The notes under the pieces are model-generated. The model was not told where the DNA came from. It ran no database searches and worked only from the letters and a program-made list of their open reading frames with translations. A stretch of DNA of 64,000 bases from Aurantiochytrium sp. KH105 (lineage: Eukaryota > Sar > Bigyra > Thraustochytrida > Thraustochytriidae): positions 496,001 to 560,000 of the forward strand of contig BGKB01000035.1 of the NCBI GenBank assembly GCA_003116975.1, read 5' to 3'. A program made the translations under genes and the position numbers. How positions within the stretch are numbered: position 1 is the stretch's first letter; each line of letters begins with the position of its first letter. Shown in pieces: positions 10,201 to 18,675 of this stretch.

Positions 10201-11263
10201 GAGGACTGCAGAGTATCCGAAGCTTGACGATGGCATTAAGGACTTGCGCAGTGTCCTCCTCGAGAGAGTCATACGAAGCCGTAAGAAGCGAGGCAGCTGG
10301 CAAAGCACGCGCAAGCTCGACAGCTCGCTTGTAGGCGGCACGAGCGCCGTCCCACTCCCATTTTCCTGGGCCCACCCAGACCCGAGAGGGTCCAAGGCCG
10401 CCGCCCCACGCAGAGAGCGTGTCGGAGATGGGGGGTTGTAAAAAGTATAAGCGCGCCCAGAGCACTTCAGAGTCGCAGATGTCAGCAAAAGCCTGTGAGG
10501 TCGTCGCGAGCCGCCCAATATCGCGGACAGGTAAATAAACAAGCACATAGGAAAGAATCTCCTCCGTGAGTAGCGAGGGCCCCAATCTGTCGCTGCGCCT
10601 GTCTCGACGGTTGCGGCGGCCGTAGGAGCGCAGCATCATCGAAGATTCGGTCGGTGTCCCGCGCCCGTTTGCCCTATTTGGGGGCTCAAGCGCTCGCATG
10701 TGCACTTGACCGGTATGAGCAGCATCATTGTTAAAGTTTGCGTGCGTGCCCATAGCCGGCGTCGACGCTGCGAGCCGTTCTGTGGGGGGAGCATCTGGAT
10801 GGAGACTTGGCGACGGGAGCTGGTTTTCGCCAGTTTGTGAGGTGACTGGGACTTCGCGAACCGTGCGTAAGAGTTCATCGATGACGTTACCAACAGATGT
10901 GATGGGTACCCAGCTGTCTTGGGCAAAGGCTCGGACGAAGACCTCTTGGAGTTCATGAAATTGAGCAGATTTAGCCCATTCAAGCTCAAACTTGGGTCGC
11001 GGCGTCGAGTTCCGCCAGGGTACAAAGATGCGCGGTGGTTCGTGCGGGTGTCTCCGGCTGAAACGGAGGAGTAGGTCGGACTCGACGGTGGTGTTATCGT
11101 CGTCGCGGAGGGTGATACGGACGCGCCAGCAAAGGCCTGCGGTGTCCGCGACTTCGTCCAGCTGCACGTCCTCGGGTACTTTGAGCTCCTTTACGTCGCG
11201 CAAGATGAGGGTGCGTGCGGCCTGCATGGTCTGCGCGCGCTCGCTCGCAAACGTCGAAAGCAC
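7259..11263 (-). CDS. UBC-like (UEV-like) / F-box / Tudor-like protein
   Basis: 1334 residues. Residues about 13-140 resemble a ubiquitin-conjugating fold: a HPHEPPRIFVPW stretch like the E2 'YPxxPP' element, then WVPITSVGNVIDELL like the E2 'WSPxLxIxxVLxxI' helix. No Cys sits where the E2 active-site cysteine should be, so it is UEV- or RWD-like rather than a working E2. An F-box follows at about 228-275 (LLTEEILSYVLVYLPVRDIG). A long disordered Arg/Pro-rich middle leads to a Tudor- or MBT-like unit at about 940-1010 (SRGDWYAGRL ... VVCFDGYSAKWDEVVP). The C-terminal 250 residues are unassigned. F-box proteins usually bind SKP1 in SCF ligases, so a substrate receptor that may read a methylated or histone-like target is a reasonable inference. 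A second ATG at 11227 is an alternative start. Confidence 0.7.
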   Translation of the reverse strand: MLSTFASERAQTMQAARTLILRDVKELKVPEDVQLDEVADTAGLCWRVRITLRDDDNTTVESDLLLRFSRRHPHEPPRIFVPWRNSTPRPKFELEWAKSAQFHELQEVFVRAFAQDSWVPITSVGNVIDELLRTVREVPVTSQTGENQLPSPSLHPDAPPTERLAASTPAMGTHANFNNDAAHTGQVHMRALEPPNRANGRGTPTESSMMLRSYGRRNRRDRRSDRLGPSLLTEEILSYVLVYLPVRDIGRLATTSQAFADICDSEVLWARLYFLQPPISDTLSAWGGGLGPSRVWVGPGKWEWDGARAAYKRAVELARALPAASLLTASYDSLEEDTAQVLNAIVKLRILCSPPSDVPSLLDFDMRNAGTVMSGVTDAVLTRRIREGAEYLRVTSQSLRTDPNPHNATRLENLVQMANRLETRRVSTVSQVAARLANEVSPVKSLTIPEMNELSAQLALSQLQQDDVNRQREIDPKQNVDQAVAAVAKARIAYRRTRDISQEQRNLQRAMRMNGMRSHNRRRMFNLQASHGNRAQLPEAPPLASRFHPHTTAFPPRADRENNINFAELRTNDVGEGNNIAAALFPGFAARTHLGGAAAPARETAGPGAQPAERRTPPFAQRWIATETVMQEPPVENAGTVPGQNTRRNADRPPSTGATAEGDTSRNTFVVAPQEAPARFEQNVVTTSASNDRQQGTPNAGPQGTGARSARRRRMISSSSSSSLRRPNLERLLVGQDDATPPARVAPGAAARTQALLHRSAADDNSRQRVAQGGPDRRPAPMSLGQNGPPRRQLDVRTNLLDHFDFPTLDLIGARDAALGQGAEAQGDPPLQRMLAPPRHGLAGDAGAPHLLEHADPRNEETEQDHPPSLLAVRDLLARNMSRIYRVGDTHVAFVLSMALKKLTLQARLLKRYLSGSTTPVEELVLGSLVRMKIGASFMSNLSHGSRVDIKDSRGDWYAGRLARRSRDHPTGEFPASASSQWVVCFDGYSAKWDEVVPNHMSALERLAPLRTHTLTDQAPAGFTTTSRPEVLTRSVLLRKTKRQRRAIVEGLQNAAFVLSPTARGSGAQAGGIAPTSLNSSQLSAAVQRSRRRPDIAYADNQAFTIKLCALGRPLIYFCTDRSQPLSEIVEEYLRVTASFNATSARSSVARGALVVRLNNRESFDTNLALRYFQAGIFGDPEDLDTPGFSEDARSRGQAQLQRYMDVEHNLLTHVEQVFALYEHVLFSNSAHHIEAPMTMADDHLGLLHEADDRVLHSFAQAARTSSATDALSRTSAAGTTAEGEDASPSLSFADAAREIETLFGDDVQILDTTRSAFELGLDSDTLLDVVPFF

Positions 11264-12212
11264 GCCAGGCCGGTCCGCAAGCTAGCAAGCTAGCAAGCTC
11301 GCTAGCCTGGTGGCACGCCAGGCAGGTCTCGCTCGGTCCCTCCCGCGGGATGCTTGCGTCTATGCGTCTGTGCGTGCGTCTGCACGTGCGTCAATGCGTG
11401 CGTGCGTGCGTGCGCCGCCAGCCCGGGCGCGACGAAGGCTGCTGTCGCGGTAGCTGTCGCCGAGACTCGTGCCACGCAAGAACCTCGTCTCGCGGCTTTT
11501 TGGCTTTGCAAAGGGCGCTCACTATGTCATTCTCCTTTCAGGCTTGTTCTTTCTTTCTTTCTTTTCTTTCTTTTCTTTTCTTTTCTTTTTGTGCGCGCTT
11601 TTTCTTTCACAAGTTGCCTGCCTATTTGTTAGGTTTTGCCGCTGCTGCTGATGCTGCTCGCGTTCAAGTTCCGGGCGGAAAATCGCTCACCTTCTGACTA
11701 CAATCTCCACGAAAAGCAAGCAAGGCAAGCATACGCATAGATGGGGATGATCATAGACACACGCACGACGTGACTGGCAACGTTGGGTTTGGAGGGCTAA
11801 ATGGATTCCTTTTCCAATGATCGTTTGTACGTGCTCACTTGAATATCTTTGTCGCGATGAAGAGTACGTCAGCTGGAAGCTGCAGCTGGCTGCAGCTGGC
11901 TGCAGCAGCAGCAGTGACAGTGAGTTTGTGGTTATTGATGGGAGCATGGGTTCATAGAAGCAAAGGGAAGGAAAACAGAGCAAATGCGGAATTACTCAAT
12001 CATTCAGACTTGGGGTGTTTTAGTGCTACAAAAAAGTTCAATAGCAAGGGACTGGCTTGCAGAAAGCAAAGCCACAGTGCTTGGAAACTAGCTCGTCAGG
12101 AAGATAGAATGGACGAAACCGGACCGCAGCCCCAAAAGAGACTGCGATGCGATGGATGCGATTGGATTGATGATGTGTTGCTTGGATATGTTTGAAAAGA
12201 AAGAGCACGCAC
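11264..12212. other. Intergenic: F-box gene promoter side and AP2 gene 3' side
   Basis: Just upstream of the F-box start are GCTAGCAA repeats (about 11278-11300), then TGCG runs (11355-11415) and a long TTTCT pyrimidine tract. Two copies of a TGCAGCTGGC 10-mer occur at 11881-11900. Sequence from about 11750 on is AT-richer and probably includes the AP2 3' UTR. No gene was recognised. Confidence 0.5.
11547..11590. repeat. TTTCT/TTTTC pyrimidine tract
   Basis: About 44 bases of uninterrupted TTTCT/TTCT units, upstream of the F-box gene start (purine-rich on its sense strand). Confidence 0.9.
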
Positions 12213-13312
12213 TCAAGAGGAGTGCTTGCGCTTCCCAAGTTTGATAGACGCATGTTTGAAGCTTGAGACGCTTACGCTGCTCTTGTCAGCGCCAACATCG
12301 TCAGCGTACACATCATCGTCGTCGACATCGTCGGAACCCTTCCGCTTTCCGGGAGAGTCGCTCGTGCCGCCACTTGATCCACCGCTTGATCCACCGCTCG
12401 ATCCCGCGGAGCCGCTAGGATCGTCCGGAGAAAGATCATCATTGGACGATTCCACAACGCGTTTCTTGGTACCGTGTGACACGGAGATTGTCTTATTCTT
12501 TTTGGACCCAGACAATGAAGAGTCAGAGGATCCGGAGTTTGAAGAGGAGCTGGAGCCACCTGTGACCAATGCGGACATTGTCAAAGCACGAGCAGAGCTG
12601 GAGGATCCAGAACCCGTGGATCGAGCTTTGAGAGACGATCGCTGACCGTCCTCGCCCGGGTCTTGCGAAAGAGTGTCCTTGTCTGTGGACCCTGTACTTG
12701 AGTTTTTGTCGCTCGAGTTAGAATCGGAGCCTGCGACTGTGGGCTCGGTGCTACGAGAGCTATTGTGTGCGGCGCCCTTTCTGTTTTTGCGGTACGACTC
12801 TTGAAGCTGTTTGCGAATTTCTGTATCTGGAAAGTTCAGTGCGTGGCCACTCTCCCCGAGTTCCACTAGCCTATCGTCCACCGCAAGAGCGGCCTGAATT
12901 TCGGACGCGTAGACGCCGAGATGTTCACTCCGGCCGTTGATCCAGATGCGGGCAATCCACTTTTTCCCTCTCTTGTGCCACGAGACGCCGCGGTACTTTG
13001 AGCTGTTGTTCTTTTGGCGGCGGGCCGACAAATCGTCATCGAAAGAGCGAATACTAGCCGACATTCCGGACGCCATGCCGCCCATGCCCATGTACATTCC
13101 ACCCTGCTGCATGTTTGGGGCTTGACTATAGAACATGGGATAGCTCGGTGTAAAACCCTGCAATTGTCCTGGTGAGAAGATGAAACCAGCGTTGCTCATG
13201 GCAGCGGCTTGCTGCTGAGGCCCGCCTTGCATCTGGGATTGTTGCATCTGCTGACCGGTCATGCCAAAGCCCGGGAAGGACTGACCTCCTTGCATCACAA
13301 AATTGATGGGAA

Positions 13313-13347
<35 letters not shown>

Positions 13348-13702
13348 GCATTACCGAGCATGTGTCGAGGCATGCCCGCCACAGATTCCTGCGAGCCGTC
13401 TCCGGAGCTATCAGCACTGCCACCGTTACTACCACTGCTTTTACTCTCGTCTCTAGACTCTGCGCGAGACCGAAGGACTGTTGTTGCGGTGGAAACCGAC
13501 GGGCCTGTAAAGGCTTTTTGCAGGTGGTGACTGAGATCTTGCGACTGAGACGTTTGTTGTTGCTGGGTGTTTACATTGGATGACGAGCTTGAACTTGAAC
13601 TGGAGCCTGAGGACGAGGCGACGTTGTTCATGAGTTGTTGCAGCTGCAGCCCGGCCTGCGAGGCGAACGCGCTCATTCCATTAGATTCCTTCTTCATTGG
13701 GG

Positions 13703-13735
<33 letters not shown>

Positions 13736-14306
13736 GTTGGTGTTGCTGTTGTGTGTCCTGTTGCGGCTGCTGTTGTTGGAGGTTCATGGGGTATGCGCCG
13801 TAGTAAAAGACGGGCTGCGGGGTGTTGCTCATCATCTGCTGCCCTTGCGTGTTTGACTGTCCCATCATGCTGTAGACGTTGTATGCCGGGTAAAATCCCC
13901 CAAAGCTCATTTGCTGCTGCTGCTGCTGCTGCTCCTGCTGCGGACCGGACGAGACTCGATCCATGGATTGCTGATTCGCAGGACCGGAGATGACGTTTTG
14001 TTGAAAATTGAGCTGTTGCTGCTCGCGCTGACGTTGCTGCTCGTCCTGGAGTCGTTGGAGCTGTTTCTGTTGCTCTTCACGTTGCTGTTCTTGCTGAAGC
14101 TGCTGTTGCTGTTGCAAGGCTTGGAGCTGTTGGAGATGCTGAAGACGCAAATCGTATTGGCTCTTTTCTTGTATTTCTCTTGATCCGCCTGGACTCGGCA
14201 TTCCGTTTGTCGAACTGAGAGAATCTTGGGACTGTTGCTGCTGCTGCTGCTGTTGCTGCTGTTGCTGGTGGTCCTTGCCTGAGTTGGCGCCGCTGAGGTT
14301 TTGCAT
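12213..14306 (-). CDS. AP2/ERF-domain transcription factor with polyglutamine tracts
   Basis: 697 residues with a single AP2/ERF domain at about 433-491 (SKYRGVSWHKRGKKWIARIW, then GVYASEIQAALAVDDR and ALNFPD). These match the YRG element and the C-terminal helix of plant and alveolate AP2 domains. The N-terminal 430 residues are mostly Gln with several pure runs: 11 Gln coded by a perfect CTG/CAG tract at 13314-13346, and 10 Gln at 13704-13733. The C-terminus is Ser/Gly-rich with basic KRK clusters (near residues 645 and 692) that could be nuclear localisation signals. A sequence-specific DNA-binding regulator is likely; targets are unknown. The ATG at 14306 precedes the first polyQ run and the sequence upstream is non-coding in character. 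Confidence 0.85.
13314..13346 (-). repeat. Pure (CAG)11 polyglutamine-coding tract
   Basis: Eleven perfect CTG units on the plus strand, read as CAG (Gln) in the AP2 gene. Confidence 0.95.
13704..13733 (-). repeat. Pure (CAG)10 polyglutamine-coding tract
   Basis: Ten perfect CTG units on the plus strand, coding Gln in the AP2 gene; a second uninterrupted tract about 360 bases from the first. Confidence 0.95.
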
Positions 14307-14627
14307 TCTGTTTTTGTTTTCTTTCTCTTAGTCGCTGTTGGTCGAGCTGGTCTTGTTTTACCGGGCGAGCAGAGTCCCAGCAGGCGTGGGCGGGTGGCTC
14401 CAGCCCGCTGCCTGCCCGTCTGGCAGGCACAGCGGAGGCCCCGGCGCGCGAGGCCAAGCGAGGCCCGTCGCGGCCGCCAAGCCGGGCGCTCGCCAACCCA
14501 CTAACTAACTCGCTAACGAGGCAAGGAAGGGGCTGCTCCAATAAAGCAAAAGGAAAGAGGCTATCGCCAGAGCTCGCAGGCAGCGCTCGCGGGTGCGGCC
14601 GGCACGCCGCCGCGGGCGCCCAGCGCC

Positions 14628-14649
14628 GGTGCGGTGCGGTGCGGTGCGG
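14628..14649. repeat. (GGTGC)n tandem repeat
   Basis: Four perfect GGTGC units plus a partial one, upstream of the AP2 gene. Confidence 0.9.
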
Positions 14650-14862
14650 CGGCCTCTTGCACGGGCAGACTCGCCCGCCCCTCCCCCAGACCGGCGGCGG
14701 CGGTAGGCGGGGCTCGCGACAAGGGCTGTCCTGCGCTGGCGGCCGCGGCAAGATGGCTGCTTGATGTGGCTGATGTTGAGTCGAGGCGCGACGGGGAAGC
14801 GCGACGGACAGGCGGCGCGGGCGCGCGCTCGCGGCGGCGGCGGCGCGGACGGCGGGCGACGG

Positions 14863-14930
14863 CGCGGGCGGGCGGGCGGGCGCGGGCGCGGGCACGGGGT
14901 CGCGGGCGGGCGGGCGCGCGGGCGCGGCAC
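14863..14930. repeat. (GGGC)n GC-rich tract
   Basis: Imperfect GGGC/GCGGGC repeats nearly free of A/T. The runs of G could support G-quadruplexes on the plus strand. Confidence 0.75.
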
Positions 14931-16460
14931 GGACTTGGGGCTGTTTTGGTTTGGTGTCTGCCCGCTTGCTTGCTGCTTGCTGGTTGCCTGCCTGCCTGCC
15001 TAGGCCTTCTTCCTCTCTCTCCTAATTTCCCCCAATTTCCCTATCTCTCCCTCCCGCGCCTCTCTGTTTTTTCTGCCTTGGCTCCCCCGCTGTCCTCTCA
15101 AGTTTATAGGGCGCTGCGGGGAAACATGAAAGCTAGCCAATGGTGCCGCTGCGTGGGAGAGTCTGCCCCCCGTTTGGACCCACAGCGTTCGCGTTTCCCC
15201 TCACTGTGGTCCACACCATCCGCCCACATTAGCGACCGCCTCCGCCGCAGTCTGTCTATTTTGGTCCGTGCGGTGCTGCGATGGGAAAAGACTAGGGGGT
15301 CCTACGCGCGGCGACGGCGCACCAGCGCCGGGCAGGGTCCCGCACCTGCGGCGTTTTGAGGGATGTATAACATCTCTGCGGGGACCGCACAGCGAGGGGA
15401 TCCCGACTTCACGAGGCTGTGGATCGGTGCGGGACAGCTTCAGCTCTTGTCGTGAGAAGTGCGGGAATTTGAGGTGAGGTCCACTGACGCTTTCCCGGGC
15501 CGCACCTCCACGCAGCTGCGTGTAGCGGATCAAAATCCTGCGCATCAACGGGGGACGTGCAACGCAGGCCAACCCCAGAGTACTGGCACCACTCACCCCG
15601 CCGAGGGAGGGAGGCATGGTGGGAGCACAGGCTCCGCCAAACTTGGCTGCTTCGCGCTGCCTCCTCTCCGCAAAGCCCTCTGCTTCGCTATGTCATGCGG
15701 CGGCTGCGGGAGCCGCGAGCCGCGCGGCGAAACCGGCCTCGCTCCGTCCGCAGTGGCCGCTGGGCTGGCGACGCGACGCGAGACGAGGCGCGGCGAGGCG
15801 AGGCAGGGCGACGCGGTGCGGTACGGCACAGACGAGGGAAGCTTGGTGGGAGAGTGCGAGGCGTCGCGAGATGTAGTCGCGGTTCCGAGCCAAGCTAGCG
15901 CCCGCCGCGCCGACCGCTCGTTCCCCGTGCCACAGCCAGCGAGGCAGGGCTGAACTGTAGAGAAGGTGCGGTGGGGGGCGTGGCCCGCAGCTCGCCGCCT
16001 TTTGCCGCAGTGACGCCGGCCCCGCCTGCCACGGTGTGTCAGGCGCGAGCGCGGCACAGTTAGGATCAAACGGCCGGAGGGCGCTTCCGCCACCGCCGCC
16101 CATCGCGCCGCCCACCGGCCGCCGCCCGCCTGCTCCGCGGCCTCGGTGGTGGCAAGCCTCGCTCACTCCCTCGCTCCCCTTCTCCCTCTCCCTCCCTTGC
16201 CCAACCGTCCGTCCCGCCACCCCCCCCCCCTTGCCTGCGACAGCGCCGTCCACAGCCCTCCCGCGCCTGCCCTGCACTGCCCAGCCCCAGCCGCCTCGCC
16301 CGGCGCGCCTCGCCGGCGATCGCAGGCCTCCTCCGCCTTCCCTCCCCTCCCTCGCTCGCTGTCGCGGCGAAACGCCCGCCGCGCCGCCTCGCTCGCAGTG
16401 GCCGCCGCCGCCGCGTGCGGGTCCGAGGCGGCCGCGGAGCAGCGCAGAGCAGCAGCGCAG

Positions 16461-16520
16461 TATGGAGCAGAGCAGCATGGAGCAGAGCAGGATGGAGCAG
16501 GGCAGGATGGAGCAGAGCAG
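16461..16520. repeat. 15-bp minisatellite, four copies
   Basis: Four consecutive 15-mers of consensus NATGGAGCAGAGCAG with only single-base differences. In one frame it reads MEQSR repeatedly, but the surrounding frame is low complexity and I do not call it a gene. Confidence 0.9.
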
Positions 16521-16915
16521 AGGCGGCTGCTTCGCGAGGCTGGCCGCTCCAGCACGCCTCCGGCACACAGCGCGCCGCCTGGGCGCAGAGGGAGGCCAGG
16601 CCCAGCTTGTGCTAACTCGCGCCGTAGGTAGTCGGAGCCCAGAGCGGTGGCGAACCTAAGGGAGGCGGGGGCGCAGGAGTCATTTTGAGAGCGCGGCAGC
16701 GGCGAGGGCGGATGGATGCCAAGCGTGAGAGCACGCTGTGGCGTCAGGCTCTGACTGGCAGGGTTGGCTGGCTGGAAACGGCGTGGCTGAGTGTTGTATT
16801 TGCATTTGCAGCTGCATTTGCATCTGCATCTGGCAGGAGCCGGGCGCAGTGGCGGAGGAATTCAGGCAACGCAAAGCGTTGCGTTTCATTCTCTCATCCT
16901 GACAGTGGCGTCGAT

Positions 16916-16953
16916 CGTCCAGTCGTCCAGTCGTCCAGTCGTCCAGTCGTCCA
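16916..16953. repeat. 8-bp tandem repeat (CGTCCAGT)n
   Basis: Four perfect 8-base units followed by a partial fifth. Confidence 0.9.
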
Positions 16954-18397
16954 TCTCCTTCTGTCCATGCATGCGTCCATTGGCCCAAGCATCCCTCGGT
17001 GGCGGCTCGGTTTCCACAGCGCCACTGCGCCGCACTGCCACACTGCCCGCACCGATGCCCCCTCTCTCCCCCCAGCGCGTGCGGCCCCTCTGTGCCACGC
17101 GTTCGCGCCCTGCCGTCTGCGCCCTGCTCACCGCCTCTGGAGGCGAGCCGGCGAGGCGACCCGCAGCGCGATGTAACGCGCGCAGCCCTGGCAGCAGGGG
17201 GTGCGGGGAAGGCGCCCCACAGAGTTCCCACACGTTTGATCCAATCACCTCAATGAGGGAAAACTTTTACCTCAATCCTCTACACAACGATGGTGGTGGC
17301 GTGTTGGCAAGATCTTCAACCCCTCTATTTATACCAATACCAAAAATAGCGACATCATCAACACGTTTGTAGGGAAAATGGCTCTGTGTCCGGTGCGATA
17401 GAACCATCGAACGAACCAACGCACCTCCGAGCGCGCGCGTTTTGAGTCGACCTGGCTCACCGCACCTGCGGGGTGCTTTTCCTCTGTGGTAGGGTAGCCT
17501 GCGAGAAAGCCTCTTCGGCGCGCGGTTTTGCGATTTCCGCACGCCGCTCTCTGCAGCCGCCCGCCGGCCGTCCGCAACGTGGACAGGCTGCTTGCTGCCA
17601 ACTGCTGCTGCTGTCCCTGCTGCTGTGCTTCGTCTGGCTAGCTGTGCTGTTTGGCGACTCGGAACGGGCGCTGCGACCGACCCGACCCGCCCGACCTGCG
17701 ATCGATCGCCTCCAACGCCGCGGCTTGGCTACCCCTCGAACGCATCGCTCGCCTGCGTAGTGTAGACCTTCGTTCCCTCGTTACCTCCTTCGGCTCCCCC
17801 TCCTCCGCCCCGTGACACACTGGCATGGCCGGCCTCGGACGTGGCAATCCACGCAACAAACACTCACGTCCGCGGCTCGCGCTCGTGCCTCGCGGCCTCC
17901 GACTCTCGCCAAATCGTCGCCTCGTGCGTCCACCCGATCCGTTCACCCCTCCACGCAGCATCACCTGGACCTCCCCCGCGTCCCTCCCTGCCTGCCTGCA
18001 CCGTCCCGTCGACCGACCGACCGCGTCCCGCTTCGCCCGCTTCGCCCGCTTCTCCTCTCCACGCCCTCGCGCTGCGTTCCTGCCGCCGGGCGGTGCAGGC
18101 TGGGGCGCCTACGCATGCATGTTGACTCCGGATCTGTCCTGCCGCCGCCTTGCCAAGCAGCTGCCGCGGTCGCCCCCCCGGCAGGCAGGCAGGCAGGCAT
18201 GCAGCCCCTCGCGCGCTCCCCACGCTGGCTGGTCTCTCGCGCTCCCCTCCCTCAGCAGCGCTTTCTTTTGGCACTTCAAGCAGCAGCCGATTTTATCTTT
18301 GGCTTGCGCGCGACCGAGACCAACGGCGCGCGGGGGAGGCACTGACATGTGAGGGAGGGGGCGAGAACACAGGAGTCTAGGGGACGGTGGCCGGCCG

Positions 18398-18402
<5 letters not shown>

Positions 18403-18434
<32 letters not shown>
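18403..18434. repeat. (CTGG)8 microsatellite
   Basis: Eight uninterrupted CTGG units. Confidence 0.9.
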
Positions 18435-18625
18435 ATGGAGCGGGGAGGAGCGGAGTGAGTCGCCAATTTATGGCTATTCTCGCCTGGCAAGGCCAGCACG
18501 TGCTGCGGTTGGCCAAGCTTGAGAGAGGCCTGGACAAGATGCCGGTGAGCAGGTCTGATCGCGAGACGAGCAGCGAGAGATCGGCAAGTTAGGAGGAAAA
18601 GGCAAGGGGAAATACTCTTCATCAA

Positions 18626-18648
18626 CAGCAGCAGCAGCAGCAGCAGCA
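18626..18648. repeat. CAG/CTG tract just beyond the Rab3GAP2-like stop codon
   Basis: About seven and a half CAG units on the plus strand, so CTG units on the sense strand of the minus-strand gene. It begins 28 bases after that gene's stop codon and is probably in its 3' UTR. Confidence 0.85.
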
Positions 18649-18675
18649 AAAAGCTTAGGTAGGGTATTCAGGACA

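Larger units (their letters stand above)
14307..18675. other. 4.4-kb gene-free, GC-rich, repeat-rich block
   Basis: No frame here resembles a protein family. The open frames are Arg/Ala/Pro-rich, overlap on both strands and come from base composition. The block holds many tandem repeats: GGTGC, GGGC, a 15-mer, an 8-mer and CTGG. A less GC-rich island lies at about 17240-17400, with a TATA-like TTTATACC near 17327. The AP2 promoter must lie in its left part; CCAAT occurs as AGCCAATGG near 15136. The right end includes 3' flank of the Rab3GAP2-like gene. A non-coding RNA cannot be excluded by eye. Confidence 0.5.

Noticed and set aside
15693-16659. Several frames of 160-290 codons on both strands
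   Set aside because: They arise from GC-rich repeats and show no domain or codon-level signal.
16839-16855. 17-base resemblance to the start of 7SL/Alu RNA (GCCGGGCGCAGTGGCGG)
   Set aside because: The match stops there; no further SRP RNA features follow, so chance in GC-rich DNA is likely.
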